Of a stretch of 42,170 nt of DNA, positions 1-9,252 are shown piece after piece. Every line of letters begins with the position of its first letter. Position 1 is the first letter of the stretch. The stretch is from IMG/VR virus record IMGVR_UViG_3300040806_001422, positions 1 to 42,170 of that record. The stretch is one strand, 5' to 3'. Below the pieces are notes generated by a model. The model was not told where the DNA came from and made no database searches. It saw only the letters and a list, made by a program, of their open reading frames with translations. Both the position numbers and the translations under genes were made by a program. The DNA comes from a virus.

Positions 1-1545
1 GGCGGAAGTCTTGCTCCAGAGTGGTCAGATGATATGCGTACCCAAGCAGGTATTCTAGCAAACAATCCATTAGGTTATGCTTTCCACAACACATACATTG
101 CTCCAGTAATTAGTAAGCCATCACTTGCTACTATTAGAAGCATATTCCAAGACGGTAATACACCAGCACAAGACGATCCAAGTCAAGCAGGAGCATCAGG
201 ATATGTAGTTGATACGCCAACTGGTGATAGAATTCTTAATGCAGGATACAACGAATCATTTATTATTGATGACAGAGTAGAATATGCATTACGTAACTGG
301 CAACAACCAGGCGGTACATTAGGTGCTAATGATATCTTAGTATTATTGAACGGCGTAGAACTTACATATACTATAGATTACATTTTCCGTCCTGCAAACT
401 CTAGTGTTGAAATTTTTGAAAACGTTAAAGTTCCTGGAGCAAGACTAGATGTGTATGTAACTGTTGACGGAGAATACACAGTAAGTGGAAATACAATTAC
501 ACTTAACACAGTTCCACCTGAAGGCGAAATCTTTAGAGTAACACATTTTAGTAGACACGATATTCAAGAAATTGATCGTAAAAATTATGACATTGTAACA
601 AGAACTACACTAAACTTTGAAAGTGCTGGCGATATTGAATACAATCATCTGAAAGCAGGTCTAATTAAACTTGAGAGACAAACTATTGATGCTGAGTATG
701 TTTGGATTATTGTTAATGGAAGGATTCAAACACCTAGTGTTGATTATAAAGTAACAAATGACAGATTCTTTGTGCGTATGGCAACACCGTTAAATGAAAA
801 CGATGCTGTTGAAGTAATTCAGTTTGCTGAATCAGGACCAACAGTTTCTAAGTTTGGATTTAGACAATTTAAAGATATGTTGAATAGAACAGTTTATAAA
901 CGTTTAGGTGATGTGAATAAGTATAGACTACAAGCAGATTTAAAACAGTTTGATAAAGAAATTTTAGTTGAAAACGGTGAAACCATGTTTATACCTGATA
1001 AAGCCAATAATGTTCCAGGTGTTGTATTTGTTAACGGCGAGCGTATTGAATATATGGTTAAAGACGGTAACAGTTTACAACAGTTACGTAGAGGTACATT
1101 AGGTACAGGTGTTAGAGACATTCATAATGTAGGAGACGAGTTGTTTGATCAGGGATTCCAACAAACAATTCCATACCAAGATAAAACATTAGTTAATACA
1201 TATGAAGGTGATGGCACTACATCAGAATTTACACTAGATTGGACTCCGGCTAGTGTTAATGAATTTGAAGTATTTGTTGGTGGCAAGCGTCAACGCAAGA
1301 ATGCTATGTATATGTTTGACCCAACGGTTGATCAAGATTCACCAGAAGGTGACGTATTGCAACCAGCGCAATATAGCATTTTAGGTAATACAATGACGCT
1401 ATTAACTGCACCAGCAGATGGAGTTCGAATAACAGTAATTAGAAGGGTTGGAAAAGTATGGAATGACCCTGGAAAAACACTAGGTAAGACAGAAAATGCT
1501 ATCGCACAGTTCTTAAGAGCGGAAGAGGTTGACTTACCTAAATAA
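1..1545 (+). CDS. Virion structural protein, 5-prime truncated
   Basis: The reading frame is open to base 1 (it reads GGSLAPEWSDD before the first Met at 34), so this is the C-terminal part of a larger protein. About 514 residues are visible. The sequence is rich in beta-strand, Asn, Thr and Val, with repeated modules of the type D-G-x-T/N-x-x-F-x-L followed by V-x-V-x-G (for example around residues 395-425, DGTTSEFTLDW then VFVGGKRQ), typical of tail or baseplate-attached phage proteins. It ends K-stop at 1545, 21 bp before the next gene. Being first in a run of fibre genes fits a tail or neck structural role. I recognise the style from marine T4-like phage virion proteins, not a named family, so the exact structure it belongs to is unknown. 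Confidence 0.7.
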   Translation, partial: GGSLAPEWSDDMRTQAGILANNPLGYAFHNTYIAPVISKPSLATIRSIFQDGNTPAQDDPSQAGASGYVVDTPTGDRILNAGYNESFIIDDRVEYALRNWQQPGGTLGANDILVLLNGVELTYTIDYIFRPANSSVEIFENVKVPGARLDVYVTVDGEYTVSGNTITLNTVPPEGEIFRVTHFSRHDIQEIDRKNYDIVTRTTLNFESAGDIEYNHLKAGLIKLERQTIDAEYVWIIVNGRIQTPSVDYKVTNDRFFVRMATPLNENDAVEVIQFAESGPTVSKFGFRQFKDMLNRTVYKRLGDVNKYRLQADLKQFDKEILVENGETMFIPDKANNVPGVVFVNGERIEYMVKDGNSLQQLRRGTLGTGVRDIHNVGDELFDQGFQQTIPYQDKTLVNTYEGDGTTSEFTLDWTPASVNEFEVFVGGKRQRKNAMYMFDPTVDQDSPEGDVLQPAQYSILGNTMTLLTAPADGVRITVIRRVGKVWNDPGKTLGKTENAIAQFLRAEEVDLPK

Positions 1546-1548
1546 ATA
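1541..1548 (+). promoter_or_regulatory. Candidate T4-type late promoter, AATAAATA
   Basis: AATAAATA matches 7 of 8 bases of the T4 late -10 box TATAAATA. The predicted transcription start, six bases after the box, is near 1554. This leaves a leader of about 13 nt that still contains the AGGAAA ribosome-binding site (1555-1560) for the gene at 1567. The box overlaps the upstream stop codon. Confidence 0.45.
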
Positions 1549-1566
1549 CAATGTAGGAAAACACAA

Positions 1567-2181
1567 ATGACAGATAATTTATTAGATAAAAACGGAGTGT
1601 TAGTGCAGGGTCATATTAAGATATATAACCCCGAGACTAGCGAAATTTACATTGATAAGCGCAATGCAATTCACTATGAGAATATGAGTATTGCACTTGC
1701 TGAATCATTAGCCAACGCAGGACAGGGATTTGTATACGAAATGGCATTTGGGAACGGTGGTACTAGTGTTGATCCTACAGGCATTATTACATACTTAACA
1801 CCAAATAGCACTGGTACAAATGCTTCATTATACAACCAAACTTATAAAAAGGTTGTTGATGACAGATCAGCAAATAACGTAGATCCAAATAGAAACAAAA
1901 TTGAAACACGACACGTTACAGGCACTAGTTATACAGATATCTTAGTAAGTTGTTTGTTAGACTACGGTGAACCAAACGGGCAAGAAGCAAACGATACTGC
2001 TACTAATACAGAAAGTTCATTTGTATTTGACGAACTAGGATTAGTAAGTTATAGTCCAACTGGTGACGGCAAACTTCTTACACACGTTATTTTCCATCCT
2101 GTACAAAAGTCGTTAAACAGATTAATTCAAATTGATTATACAGTTAGAGTACAATCATTAACTGGTTTTAACGAGGGGTAA
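1567..2181 (+). CDS. Virion structural protein, 204 aa
   Basis: The start is supported by an AGGAAA ribosome-binding site 6 bases upstream. The protein begins MTDNLLDKNGVLVQGHIKIYNP and then alternates short predicted strands with Gly/Asn/Thr loops. No signal peptide, membrane segment or catalytic motif is visible. It lies between a large virion protein and the fibre genes and has the composition of a baseplate or fibre-attachment protein. Similar small proteins sit at this place in marine T4-like phages (family recollection, not a search). A connector or fibre-anchoring role is a guess from position. Confidence 0.65.
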   Translation: MTDNLLDKNGVLVQGHIKIYNPETSEIYIDKRNAIHYENMSIALAESLANAGQGFVYEMAFGNGGTSVDPTGIITYLTPNSTGTNASLYNQTYKKVVDDRSANNVDPNRNKIETRHVTGTSYTDILVSCLLDYGEPNGQEANDTATNTESSFVFDELGLVSYSPTGDGKLLTHVIFHPVQKSLNRLIQIDYTVRVQSLTGFNEG

Positions 2182-2185
2182 TTAG

Positions 2186-4255
2186 ATGGCATATACTATT
2201 AACTACACTGACATTACTAATAAAGGTAGTATAGTCATTGAGGATAACACAGTTGATACGTCAACTAGTTTAAGTATCCCAGGAAGATTTACTACTGATT
2301 ACGGTACGTTAATTGGTCAAAACTTTTTACAACTATTAGAAAACTTTTCAAATACAACAGCACCACAAAGACCAGTAGAAGGTCAGTTATGGTATGATAC
2401 ATCTATCGGTGTTAACATTCTTAAAATTTATGACGGCACTAACTGGATTGAAGCCGGAGGATTAAAAAGAGGTGAGTCAGCACCAGATGTTGCTAATTCA
2501 GTTGCTGGAGATTTATGGGCAGATACAGACAATCAACAGTTATATTTGTATACAGGTTCAGGTTGGATTTTAGTTGGTCCAGAATTTAGTGACGGTTTAG
2601 CCGCAGGTGTTCGACCTTCAACATTAACAGGAACAGACAACGTTAATTATACAGCACTTAAAGTTGAAATAGGCGGCAAAGTACTTGCCATTTATGCTAC
2701 AAGTGCATTTACTCCAAAGGCAACAATACAAGGATTTAGTTCGCTGAAGGCAGGCTTTAATATGAGTTCTGCTGATATTACTGGCGCTGGTGTTGCAAAG
2801 TATTACGGTATTGCAGAAAAAGCAGAAAGTTTAATTATTGCTGGAGAGGCTAACCCTGTTTCAGCAGAAAATTTCTTAAGAGGCGACAAAGAGTCAATTT
2901 CTTCTAAAGGATTAATTATTAGAAATAACTCAGGTGTACAAGTTGGAAGTGATGCAGTTGTTCAAATTGGTATTGAAGGACAGAATGCAATTATTTCAAA
3001 TAATACTTCTGGTGCAAACATTGACTTAAGAATTAATAATGCAGGTAACCTACAACCTGTTATCAGAATTGACTCAACACAAAAAGTTGGTATTAATAAC
3101 TTATCACCAGCAGAAGCATTAGACGTAACTGGTAATGCTATTATTAGTAACAACCTTATTATTAATGGAATTGCAGAAGCAGTTAATATTTCAACAGGTG
3201 CTATTACAACAAAAGGCGGACTTGGTGTTGCTAAGAGTGCAAGGATTGGAAATGAATTAGAAGTAGGATCAACCGCAACGTTTGGCGGATCACTACTTCC
3301 AGATACATCAAACACAAGAAGCATTGGATCTGCAATATTAAAATTTGCAGAAGTTAATGCAAATACTTTTAAAGGTAACTTAGTAGGTAATGTAACTGGA
3401 ACAGTTACAGGACGTTCAGGAAGTTCAGATAAACTTGCTTCAAGAACAACATTCCAAGTTACAGGTGACGTAACTGCTCCGAACATTATTTTTGACGGAC
3501 AGTATACAGCACCAGGCGAAACTACACTAGTTAAAACATTTGATATTAGTGTTAATAGTACATTTGTTACTAATAAGCCAAACGTTCCAACATCGAGATT
3601 TGATGACGAACTTTTAATTAATAGACTTAATGACGAAAATGGTAGCGGAACAGGTCTTAAAAAAATATCAAGAAGTAACTTGTTTAGTGCATTACCAGTT
3701 AATCCAGTTGGAATGATAGTTCCATATGCAGGAGATAACAGTACAGCATCAGATTTAAATGGATGGTTATTATGTGATGGTAGAGAAGAATTTATTGTTG
3801 ATTGGCCTCAATTGTATGAAATTATCGGAACAAAATATAAAGCAAATCCGGCGTTAGGTAAATTTGCATTACCAGACTTACGTGGTAGATTCCCGCTAGG
3901 CCAAGACAACATGGGTACACAACAAGGATCAGCAAATAGAGTTACTGATGCTAACGCTGATACACTTGGCGGCACAGCAGGATTTGAAAAGAAACCAATT
4001 AAAGTTGAAAACTTACCAGAACACGAACACGATTTACGTGGACCAAGTGGTACACAATATTACGTATCACGTGATGTTCAAGGTACACCAGTAGATGCAG
4101 ATGCTACAGTAGCCGATGCTCCAACAGGAACAAATGCAGGACAGAAGTTTCCATTCTCAGGAGGCGTGGTAAGTACAACAACAGTAGGACAAGATTTTGA
4201 TATTATGAATCCTTACCTGGCTGTTAACTATCTAATTTACGCGGGGGCAAAATAA
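2186..4255 (+). CDS. Tail fibre with C-terminal phage tail-collar domain
   Basis: A 689-residue trimeric-fibre-type protein. Residues 1-70 (MAYTINYTD..., then a QNFLQLLENFSNT segment) are shared with the next two genes and are probably the anchor to the tail. Next come paired GQLWYD/YDGTNW and GDLWAD/LYTGSGW repeats (about 65-130) and a shaft with a LDVTGNAIISNNLIING-type repeat. The tip (about 507-600) is a phage tail-collar domain: VGMIVPYAGD, WLLCDG and DLRGRFPLGQDN, followed by HEHD at about 612. Collar domains form fibre tips and bind receptors. Start ATG at 2186 follows a GAGGGG ribosome-binding site; the stop overlaps the next ATG as TAATG. Confidence 0.85.
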   Translation: MAYTINYTDITNKGSIVIEDNTVDTSTSLSIPGRFTTDYGTLIGQNFLQLLENFSNTTAPQRPVEGQLWYDTSIGVNILKIYDGTNWIEAGGLKRGESAPDVANSVAGDLWADTDNQQLYLYTGSGWILVGPEFSDGLAAGVRPSTLTGTDNVNYTALKVEIGGKVLAIYATSAFTPKATIQGFSSLKAGFNMSSADITGAGVAKYYGIAEKAESLIIAGEANPVSAENFLRGDKESISSKGLIIRNNSGVQVGSDAVVQIGIEGQNAIISNNTSGANIDLRINNAGNLQPVIRIDSTQKVGINNLSPAEALDVTGNAIISNNLIINGIAEAVNISTGAITTKGGLGVAKSARIGNELEVGSTATFGGSLLPDTSNTRSIGSAILKFAEVNANTFKGNLVGNVTGTVTGRSGSSDKLASRTTFQVTGDVTAPNIIFDGQYTAPGETTLVKTFDISVNSTFVTNKPNVPTSRFDDELLINRLNDENGSGTGLKKISRSNLFSALPVNPVGMIVPYAGDNSTASDLNGWLLCDGREEFIVDWPQLYEIIGTKYKANPALGKFALPDLRGRFPLGQDNMGTQQGSANRVTDANADTLGGTAGFEKKPIKVENLPEHEHDLRGPSGTQYYVSRDVQGTPVDADATVADAPTGTNAGQKFPFSGGVVSTTTVGQDFDIMNPYLAVNYLIYAGAK

Positions 4256-6354
4256 TGGCATATCAGATTAACAAAACGAATGGTGATTTATTAGTAGAAC
4301 TAGTTGATGGACAACTTAATACACAAACAACAGATATTTCTCTAATTGGTCGTAACTATTCAGGCTTTGGTGAATCTATTAATGAAAACTTTGTCAAGAT
4401 GTTGGAAAACTTTACCAACACACAAGCACCTGCTAATCCTTTAACTGGACAATTATGGTACGACTCAAGCGAGTCACGTTTAAAATTATATGACGGCGCA
4501 CAATTTAAAAGTGCCGGCGGACCTATTGTAAGTCCAACACAACCACAAATGGTTACAGGTGATCTTTGGATCGACAATTTAAACAACAAGTTATATTTCT
4601 ATGATGGAACTGATTTAGTTCTTGTAGGACCTCCATATGCAAGTTCAGAAGGACTGTCGGGATTTTCAACCGAAACAGTTCTTGATAATACACAAAGTAA
4701 CAGAACAATAGTAAAATTAAATGTAGGAGGTACAACAGAAGCAGTACTTTCTAATATTAGATTTACTCCAGATTCAAGTAATACTATTAATGGCATTAAC
4801 GGCGCAGTTGAAAAAGGAATTAATATAATTAATGACGATTTTAAATTCCACGGAACAGCAACGTCAGCAGATACTATTATTAATGCACAAGGTATTAAGA
4901 AAAACGCATCACAGTTTTTACCTACAGATGCTAATGGTGTAACCAATGGAACAATTACTACTATTAATAACGGTGGTATTATAATTGGTCCAGAAGATAA
5001 TATTGGTATTAAAATTGTAAATAACCAAACATTAATTGAAAATACAGTTCGTGATAGAAACTTAGAAATTAAAGTTAGAAAAGCAACAGGTTCCACAAGT
5101 GCAATTAAAGTTAATACTGCAAATAGTTATATAGGAATTTTTAATAATAATCCTCAAGCAACATTAGACGTTGGCGGTGATGTAAAAATTGCCGGTAACC
5201 TAACTATATCTGGCGAAACATTCCAAACAGATGTAGAAAACATGAGGATTCAAGATAAAAATATTGAACTTGCTATTGCAAGTGATAGTACATTATTAAC
5301 AGATCCAGAAGTTGATAATGCTGGTTTTATTGTAAAAGCAACTCCGAACGATAAAGAGTTACTTTGGAAAAATACAACTAATTCTTGGACATCAAATGTT
5401 TATTGGGATTCAGACCTAGGGTACAAGTTAAACGGTAACACAGTGTTTAGTGGTACAGAAATGACTTACATTGCAAGTGCTCCTGATTTAACATCAGTTG
5501 GTACCCTTACTAACTTGAATGTAGATAGTGTTAACATTAACGGAAACTTAATTTCATCAGTTGTACAACCTTTACAATTAACAAGTGCAACAGCAATTAT
5601 TGAAATTGTTGATAGCAAAATAATTAGAGGATTAGGAACACCGGCACAAGATACAGATGCGGCAACAAAACTTTATGTTGATAATGCAATTGATAACGAA
5701 GGTGTAGTACTGGCATTAAACATTACTGGATTAGGATATGATCCAGCACAAGGTGGCGGAGCAACATTTGCGGCAAAAATTACAACATTGTTAGAAGAAA
5801 TTGTTCCAGCAAGTACAAAGATTAATGGAGTTCAAGCAAAGATTCATGCAACAGATCAAACATCAGCATCAGCATTGTTTACTGCAAGTGATCTAAACAC
5901 TGCATTAGAAGAGTCAACAGTTGAAGTTGATCATACTGTTTCAGCAAGTTCAAATCTTATTACGAGCATTATTAAAGGTACAACAACTACAATTACTACT
6001 AATGGTGTTCACAAATACACAGCAGGTAGACAAATTGATATTACAGGTGCTACAGTAAATAGCGGTACACCTATGGCTTCGCTAACTGGAACATTTACAG
6101 TAGACAGTGTATTGTCAACTACTGAAGCAATTATTTCTGCAAACACAAGTGGTGAAGCAGGAACATACGATGCTAATTCAGCAACAGCAACTAGAGTTTC
6201 TGAAGTAGGTAATGAGAACGAAAGTGTACTTAAAGACGTAGAATTTAGTGATGTTAACGGTGCAGTTAGTTTAACTGTTTCAAGATACAAACTAATTTGT
6301 ACAGTAAACGGGGGCGTATGGACTTATACTAGCGGACAAAGTTCTGCGGTATAA
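4255..6354 (+). CDS. Tail fibre paralog 2
   Basis: A 699-residue paralog of the preceding fibre. It shares the N-terminal anchor (MAYQINKTNGD, then ENFVKMLENFTNTQAP), the GQLWYD (about 64) and GDLWID (about 101) repeats, and a TLDVGGDVKIAGNL-type shaft motif near 301. From about 331 it has a segment (IQDKNIELAIA..., ELLWKNTTNSWTSNVYW) that I know from many marine T4-like virion proteins. The Thr/Ser/Ala-rich C-terminus after about 480 is unlike those of its two sisters and lacks a collar domain. It probably forms a separate fibre or a co-fibre with a different ligand. The ATG overlaps the upstream stop (TAATG), suggesting translational coupling. Confidence 0.8.
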   Translation: MAYQINKTNGDLLVELVDGQLNTQTTDISLIGRNYSGFGESINENFVKMLENFTNTQAPANPLTGQLWYDSSESRLKLYDGAQFKSAGGPIVSPTQPQMVTGDLWIDNLNNKLYFYDGTDLVLVGPPYASSEGLSGFSTETVLDNTQSNRTIVKLNVGGTTEAVLSNIRFTPDSSNTINGINGAVEKGINIINDDFKFHGTATSADTIINAQGIKKNASQFLPTDANGVTNGTITTINNGGIIIGPEDNIGIKIVNNQTLIENTVRDRNLEIKVRKATGSTSAIKVNTANSYIGIFNNNPQATLDVGGDVKIAGNLTISGETFQTDVENMRIQDKNIELAIASDSTLLTDPEVDNAGFIVKATPNDKELLWKNTTNSWTSNVYWDSDLGYKLNGNTVFSGTEMTYIASAPDLTSVGTLTNLNVDSVNINGNLISSVVQPLQLTSATAIIEIVDSKIIRGLGTPAQDTDAATKLYVDNAIDNEGVVLALNITGLGYDPAQGGGATFAAKITTLLEEIVPASTKINGVQAKIHATDQTSASALFTASDLNTALEESTVEVDHTVSASSNLITSIIKGTTTTITTNGVHKYTAGRQIDITGATVNSGTPMASLTGTFTVDSVLSTTEAIISANTSGEAGTYDANSATATRVSEVGNENESVLKDVEFSDVNGAVSLTVSRYKLICTVNGGVWTYTSGQSSAV

Positions 6355-6355
6355 C

Positions 6356-6363
6356 GATAAATA
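6356..6363 (+). promoter_or_regulatory. Candidate T4-type late promoter, GATAAATA
   Basis: GATAAATA matches 7 of 8 bases of TATAAATA and lies just after the stop of fibre 2. The predicted start near 6369 leaves a leader of about 19 nt carrying a strong AAAGGGG ribosome-binding site for the gene at 6388. Confidence 0.5.
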
Positions 6364-6387
6364 TATACAATAAAGGGGTTAGAAACT

Positions 6388-7866
6388 ATGGCATATATTA
6401 TTAATAAAACCGACGGTTCGCAGATTGCGGTAGTTGAAGACGGTACAGTCGATCAAACTACTAGTCTTAAACTAGTTGGTAAAAACTATGCTGGTTACGG
6501 TGAAATCCAGAACGAAAATTTCGTTCATTTACTAGAAAATTTTTCAAGTGCAAATTCACCATCCAGAGCAATAGCAGGTCAAATTTGGTTTGATTCAGGA
6601 GTAAGCAAACTAAAATTTTATGACGGCACAAAATTTAGAACAACTGGCGGTGCTGAAGTAAGTTCTTCACAACCATCAGGACTTACTGAAGGTGACTTTT
6701 GGTGGGATAATGCAAACAATCAGTTGTATGCAAACACAGGAACAGGTTTTATCCTAATTGGTCCACAATCACAAGGTGATACTTTAACTAGTTTTGTTAC
6801 TGATACAGTAAGAGATATTTCACAAGCACAACGAACAGTTATTAAAGGTACTGTAAACGATGAAGTAGTTGTTGTACTTTCAGCGTCAGACTTTACGATT
6901 GACTCATCCGACCCCGACAATGCCATAACAGGATTTGATGTCATTCATAGAGGTATGACTATGAAGAACACAACAAACGCTACACAAGGTGTTACTTCAA
7001 CTGCTCATAGATGGTGGGGAACTGCTACTAACTCAGAAAAATTAGGCGGAAGAGATGCAAGCGAATACGTTGTAAGTATTCCGGGACAAGAATCATCATT
7101 TACTGAAATTGTAAGATTTAGTGATACAGGCTTTACTGTTGGTGCATCAAATGATTTAAGAGTTTCAATTGAAAATGATAACCAAGGTGTTATTGCAAAC
7201 GAAGTTGGAACTGTAATTAGATTTAAAGTTGACAACGATCAGTCACAAGTAACAGAACCAATGCAAATTAAAGCAGAAGGTATTGTTCCTGGTGCAAACA
7301 ACACTTACAACTTAGGTAATACTAATAACAAGTGGAACAACGTTTGGGCAACAACATTTAACGGTACAGCAACTACAGCAAACGCAATGGTAGTTGGTCA
7401 GAATAACAGAACAGCAAGTACTTCGGCTACTGCTGATACAGTTGCAGTTAGAGACAGTCAAGCAAATCTAAATGCAAACCTATTTAACGGTACTGCTACA
7501 ACAGCACGTTACGCTGACTTGGCAGAGAAATACACAACTGATGACGAGTATCCAACAGGTACTATTATGGCAGTTAGTGATAATGAAGACTCAGAAACTA
7601 CATGGTGCCAAATTGACGGAATGCCAATTGGTGTTATTTCTGCTAAACCTGCTTACTTAATGAATGCAGATGCAGAAGGTCAAGCGATTGCACTTAAAGG
7701 TAGAGTACCAGTAAGAGTTGTAGGCCCTGTTAACAAAGGCGACAAACTATACGTAGGTGCTAACGGTACTGCACAAAAAGCCAACGAAGGCGAATTAGTA
7801 GGTGTTGCACTAGAGTCTAATGATAGACACGAAGAAAAATTAGTAGAAGTTGTACTAAAAGTTTAA
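6388..7866 (+). CDS. Tail fibre paralog 3 with YADLAE C-terminal domain
   Basis: A 492-residue third member of the fibre family. Its N-terminus (MAYIINKTDGS, then ENFVHLLENFSS), GQIWFD (about 64) and GDFWWD (about 102) repeats align with the two upstream fibres. The tip differs: from about residue 375 it reads YADLAEKYTTDDEY, then AYLMNADAEGQAIALKGRVP and GPVNKGDKLYV. This globular C-terminal domain is common in phage and bacterial fibre-like proteins, sometimes as an intramolecular chaperone or self-cleaving tail; cleavage here is not demonstrated. Start follows a strong AAAGGGG site, with its own late-promoter box upstream. Confidence 0.8.
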   Translation: MAYIINKTDGSQIAVVEDGTVDQTTSLKLVGKNYAGYGEIQNENFVHLLENFSSANSPSRAIAGQIWFDSGVSKLKFYDGTKFRTTGGAEVSSSQPSGLTEGDFWWDNANNQLYANTGTGFILIGPQSQGDTLTSFVTDTVRDISQAQRTVIKGTVNDEVVVVLSASDFTIDSSDPDNAITGFDVIHRGMTMKNTTNATQGVTSTAHRWWGTATNSEKLGGRDASEYVVSIPGQESSFTEIVRFSDTGFTVGASNDLRVSIENDNQGVIANEVGTVIRFKVDNDQSQVTEPMQIKAEGIVPGANNTYNLGNTNNKWNNVWATTFNGTATTANAMVVGQNNRTASTSATADTVAVRDSQANLNANLFNGTATTARYADLAEKYTTDDEYPTGTIMAVSDNEDSETTWCQIDGMPIGVISAKPAYLMNADAEGQAIALKGRVPVRVVGPVNKGDKLYVGANGTAQKANEGELVGVALESNDRHEEKLVEVVLKV

Positions 7867-7879
7867 AGGGAAGAAGTAA

Positions 7880-8812
7880 ATGGCAGTTGTAACAGCGGCA
7901 AGGTATAATACATTACAAGCAAAGGTGGCTAACGTTTTAGGTAACGGAAGCGGTCAATTTGGATATGGACAAGTGTTAGCAAGTTCACAAGTAGCCGCAG
8001 AAACAGTTATCGATTCGACACACATGGCTGATCTGTACACTGATTTAGTTGCAACAAGAGTACACCAAGTTGGAAGTGTTCCACAGTCTATTGCAACAGT
8101 AGCGGCAGGCCAAGTTATCGAAGAAGATTCGGCTGATACCGGAACAGGTAGAGGTATTCTTCAATATGAAGATTTAGCAACTACTCTTGAAACAGATAAA
8201 GATTTAATTTATACTGTAGATACATCACAAAGCACAATTACTAATAGTAAAACTTCAAGTACTAGAACTACTTCATGGTCTGGTATTGTTGATCATGTTG
8301 TTACAGTTACTTTTGCAAGTGCTGATGCACGTAGACACTTCTTTAATGCAGGCGGAGAAATTCGTTTTACAGCAGACTTAGATCCTGATGTTTCAAACGG
8401 TAAGAACAACGATTGGAATAACTTATTATCATCAATGGGAACAGTTCTTTTTAAATCAGATGACTGTACTTCAAATGGTACTACTCCAGGAACTCCACAA
8501 GGTCTTGGAAACTTTGATTTAACATCAACTTATCAACTTGTATTTCAGAAAGATGGAACTGGTGTATATTCAATGAACGATTATAATATCAAAGCAAAAG
8601 AGAATACAACAGCACAAATTGAATTTTTAATTGAATTTAGAGACGACGATGTTGGTTCTGATGCTGGCGACTCAAATAATGATGGCGCAATTAACCCAAT
8701 TGACGAAAGTGTAACTGGTACATTAGAGAGTGTAGTTGGCGAAAGATTACCAACTGGTCTTTATGTAGCATTAACTAGTCCAACATTTGCTACAACAAAT
8801 AACTTAACATAA
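7880..8812 (+). CDS. Virion structural protein, 310 aa
   Basis: The start is backed by a GGGAAGAAG ribosome-binding site 5-10 bases upstream. The N-terminal about 100 residues (MAVVTAARYNTLQAKVANVLG..., FGYGQVLASSQ) look like a small helical adaptor. The remainder is beta-rich with Asp/Asn-Gly loops, for example DSNNDGAINPIDES, which could bind calcium. I recognise the type from virion gene clusters of marine T4-like phages but cannot assign a position in the particle. It is the last gene before the terminator, so it closes the virion transcription unit. Confidence 0.7.
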   Translation: MAVVTAARYNTLQAKVANVLGNGSGQFGYGQVLASSQVAAETVIDSTHMADLYTDLVATRVHQVGSVPQSIATVAAGQVIEEDSADTGTGRGILQYEDLATTLETDKDLIYTVDTSQSTITNSKTSSTRTTSWSGIVDHVVTVTFASADARRHFFNAGGEIRFTADLDPDVSNGKNNDWNNLLSSMGTVLFKSDDCTSNGTTPGTPQGLGNFDLTSTYQLVFQKDGTGVYSMNDYNIKAKENTTAQIEFLIEFRDDDVGSDAGDSNNDGAINPIDESVTGTLESVVGERLPTGLYVALTSPTFATTNNLT

Positions 8813-8835
8813 GAATTCCTACTACCTTAGGAACC

Positions 8836-8855
8836 GTGATGTTGCAAGGCGTCAC
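8836..8855 (+). other. Small hairpin before the terminator
   Basis: GTGATG (8836-8841) can pair with CGTCAC (8850-8855) with one G-U pair around an 8-base loop. Its arms share the GTGA/TCAC core with the terminator stem that follows, so the two could form alternative pairings. Function unknown. Confidence 0.3.
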
Positions 8856-8858
8856 ACT

Positions 8859-8889
8859 AGAGTCACTTTTTAAGTGACTCTTTTTTTTT
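8859..8889 (+). terminator. Strong intrinsic terminator ending the virion operon
   Basis: A perfect 10-bp stem, AGAGTCACTT (8859-8868) with AAGTGACTCT (8872-8881), has a TTT loop and runs into nine Ts (8881-8889). It stands 47 bp after the last virion gene and directly before the late-promoter-like box of the island. It is the only clear Rho-independent terminator I see in the window. Confidence 0.9.
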
Positions 8890-8892
8890 GAC

Positions 8893-8900
8893 TGTAAATA
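8893..8900 (+). promoter_or_regulatory. Candidate late promoter, TGTAAATA, near-leaderless
   Basis: TGTAAATA matches 7 of 8 bases of TATAAATA. It sits immediately downstream of the terminator. The predicted start near 8906 is two bases before the ATG at 8908, and no ribosome-binding site is visible, so the first island transcript would be nearly leaderless. Confidence 0.45.
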
Positions 8901-8907
8901 CAGTACT

Positions 8908-9252
8908 ATGGACGAGAAGTTATCAAAAGCCCTTGAATTTGGCAATTATTCTGCTACACTAGAAAATCAAAAGCGTATGTTACAAGAAAAATTTGTAACA
9001 GATACGATTTATTTCTGCGCAGGTGGACAATTTACTATTACTAAAGAACTTATTAATTATTGCCAAACATTACTAGGTAGCGGACAAGAGTCGTTTATAT
9101 TAATTGATGATAATAGTATTCCTATTGAAATACAAAGTATTGAAAAATTTAAAGAAGAAATTTTTGACAAGTACTTTGTTGCTCTTAATGAATATCATAC
9201 GTCTTATCAAAAATTAACAAAAAGTAGGTCCGTTGACGGATTAGTAGAATGA
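8908..9252 (+). CDS. Conserved phage protein of unknown function, 114 aa
   Basis: A small soluble, mostly helical, acidic protein (MDEKLSKALEFGNYSATLENQKRM...). It contains an FTITKELINYC segment and an ILIDDNSIPIEI strand, and ends KSRSVDGLVE. I recall similar proteins near the structural genes of marine T4-like phages, without known function. It opens the accessory island: its ATG lies 8 bases after a late-promoter-like box with no ribosome-binding site, and its stop overlaps the next start (ATGA). It may be more a virion-region gene than part of the modification system. Confidence 0.7.
   Translation: MDEKLSKALEFGNYSATLENQKRMLQEKFVTDTIYFCAGGQFTITKELINYCQTLLGSGQESFILIDDNSIPIEIQSIEKFKEEIFDKYFVALNEYHTSYQKLTKSRSVDGLVE

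Noticed and set aside
2962-3486. Open frame of 174 codons on the minus strand inside the first fibre gene
   Set aside because: It lies wholly inside a well-supported fibre gene, has low-complexity hydrophobic content expected from antisense of Thr/Asn/Gly-rich repeats, and has no ribosome-binding site. The same holds for minus-strand frames at 4599-5096 and 6009-6290.
8813-8907. tRNA or other structured RNA gene in the one longer gap
   Set aside because: The 95 bp hold a small hairpin, an intrinsic terminator and a promoter-like box. There is no cloverleaf, no T-loop consensus and no CCA end. I saw no tRNA-like sequence elsewhere.
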